Part shown: positions 44,737 to 45,479 of the stretch, piece after piece | How the letters are laid out: every line of letters begins with the position of its first letter | How positions within the stretch are numbered: the first letter of the stretch is position 1 | NCBI RefSeq assembly: GCF_023156245.1 | Contig: NZ_JAKZAH010000031.1 | Location: 1-45,479 of the forward strand | From: Marinobacter bryozoorum | GTDB lineage: Bacteria > Pseudomonadota > Gammaproteobacteria > Pseudomonadales > Oleiphilaceae | Reading direction: 5' to 3' | DNA length: 45,479 bases | Notes under the pieces: model-generated | What the model saw: only the letters and a program-made list of their open reading frames with translations | Told to the model about the DNA's origin: nothing | Database searches by the model: none | Translations under genes and position numbers: made by a program

Positions 44737-45408
44737 ATGTTATTTAAACCCTCTCTTAGCTGCGTTTTATTAATCTGTACGTTCGGTGCTGTGAATGCCG
44801 TTGCAGCGCCTGTTTACCTTAACGAAACTAACATTTCGGTAGCTGTCGGATCGGGCACATCGTCCGGCTCGTTCAACAACACCTTTGCTGGTGGCAACAC
44901 AATCAACAAAGTTATCGACGCGCCATCAGCGGACGCCGAAGAATTTCACAACCAGAGCACACATATTTGGTTTACGGCAGATAGCGTTGGTGGTGGACTT
45001 GAGCTCGACTTCGATTTCGGCCAGGAATACGACATCAGTACGCTCCATTTCTGGAACTACACCGGTGAGAACTTCGATGTTGACGAAATTGATTTCACGT
45101 TCTTCAGCGCTTCGAATACCGAAGTTGGCACCCTGGAAGTCTTTCCTGACCTGGGTAGCAGCCCAGGCATTAAGGCCCAGGATATAAACCTCGCCGCTCC
45201 TCTGAATGTGCAGTACGTGACAGCATTTCTGACGGGTTCCAACCGACAAGTTGATTTCCAGAACATCGGTTTCAGCGCCGAGGTTTCAGACCCGACAAAC
45301 CCGGGAACGGACCCAGCGCCCGTTTCGGGCCCAGGCTCCCTGGGTTTGCTCGGTATTGCCATGGCCAGCCTGTTCGGCCGCTTCCGGCCTCATAGGAAGT
45401 GGGTCTAG
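44737..45408 (+). CDS. PEP-CTERM-type secreted protein with discoidin-like domain
   Basis: A 223-residue exported protein with AAGGAG before the ATG. The signal peptide is residues 1-24 (cleavage near AVAA|PVYL). The body is rich in Thr, Asn, Gly and Asp and has beta-strand pattern with LELDFDFGQEYDISTLHFWNY, shown by FDFGQEYDISTLHFWN, like a carbohydrate-binding or discoidin-type beta-sandwich. The C-terminus is a PEP-CTERM tripartite signal: PVSGPGS in place of VPEPS, a hydrophobic helix (LGLLGIAMASLFG), and a basic end (RFRPHRK). Such proteins are processed by an exosortase and often join the extracellular matrix. No exosortase is in this window. Confidence 0.8.
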   Translation: MLFKPSLSCVLLICTFGAVNAVAAPVYLNETNISVAVGSGTSSGSFNNTFAGGNTINKVIDAPSADAEEFHNQSTHIWFTADSVGGGLELDFDFGQEYDISTLHFWNYTGENFDVDEIDFTFFSASNTEVGTLEVFPDLGSSPGIKAQDINLAAPLNVQYVTAFLTGSNRQVDFQNIGFSAEVSDPTNPGTDPAPVSGPGSLGLLGIAMASLFGRFRPHRKWV

Positions 45409-45479
45409 TGTCCCGTTTGGTTAATTCGCTGATCTACTGAGCCACTGAGAGCCTTGAGAGCTAGGCGCGGTGGCGAAGG

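Noticed and set aside
43463..45415. 11-bp repeat CTAGTGTCCCG at 43463 and 45405
   Set aside because: Repeats of this length are expected many times by chance in 45 kb; no inverted ends or gene support a mobile element.

Overview
The window looks like a chromosomal segment of a marine-type gammaproteobacterium close to Marinobacter. This assignment is from memory of gene order and protein style, not from a search. G+C is roughly 57-60% by eye. Gene order closely follows Pseudomonas aeruginosa blocks: pssA-ilvC-ilvN-ilvB-DUF4124, then clpB-pgeF-rluD-bamD-pilS-pilR, the minor pilin genes, ispH-fkpB-lspA-ileS-ribF-murJ and rpsT. Almost all of it is core genome.

Layout. 1-110: a strong stable-RNA-type promoter pointing left out of the window, probably for an rRNA operon. 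170-4405 (minus): phosphatidylserine synthase and the branched-chain amino acid genes ilvC, ilvN and ilvB. 4958-5422 (plus): a secreted DUF4124 protein. 5500-9973 (minus): clpB with a heat-shock promoter, pgeF and rluD. 10230-11063: bamD. 11085-12749: nadE. 12882-15942: the pilS/pilR two-component system. 16066-24861: type IV pilus minor pilins and the PilY1 adhesin, with fimT on plus and fimU-pilV-pilW-pilX-pilY1-pilE on minus. An IS256-family element lies exactly between pilV and pilW. 24862-25369: a gene-free region with a putative CRP/Vfr site and an array of degenerate ~26-bp tandem repeats. 25370-32864 (minus): ispH, fkpB, lspA, ileS, ribF, murJ. 33090-33356: rpsT. 33487-41795: small conserved genes (flavin reductase-like protein, AzlCD exporter, DUF4112, DUF533, DUF2750, methyltransferases, glutaredoxin, SlyD, RadD) and a previously unmarked relic of a YdhR-type monooxygenase gene. 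42130-45408: a soluble PAS-PAS chemoreceptor, DUF3010 and SEC-C proteins, and a PEP-CTERM-type secreted protein behind a good sigma-54 promoter.

How it works together. The central theme is the type IV pilus. PilS/PilR normally drive major pilin expression. FimU, PilV, PilW, PilX and PilE form the initiation tip that carries PilY1. The minor pilin operon has a CRP/Vfr-like palindrome upstream and an IS that leaves every coding frame intact but separates the operon into two parts. The ribF-ileS-lspA-fkpB-ispH block is a standard housekeeping operon.

I did not find a clearly new multi-gene system. The most interesting signals are regulatory or structural: the IS insertion with its 9-bp duplication, the 102-bp higher-order repeat, the sigma-54 promoter plus upstream palindrome of the PEP-CTERM gene, the low-G+C N-terminal part of pilY1, and the gene relic.
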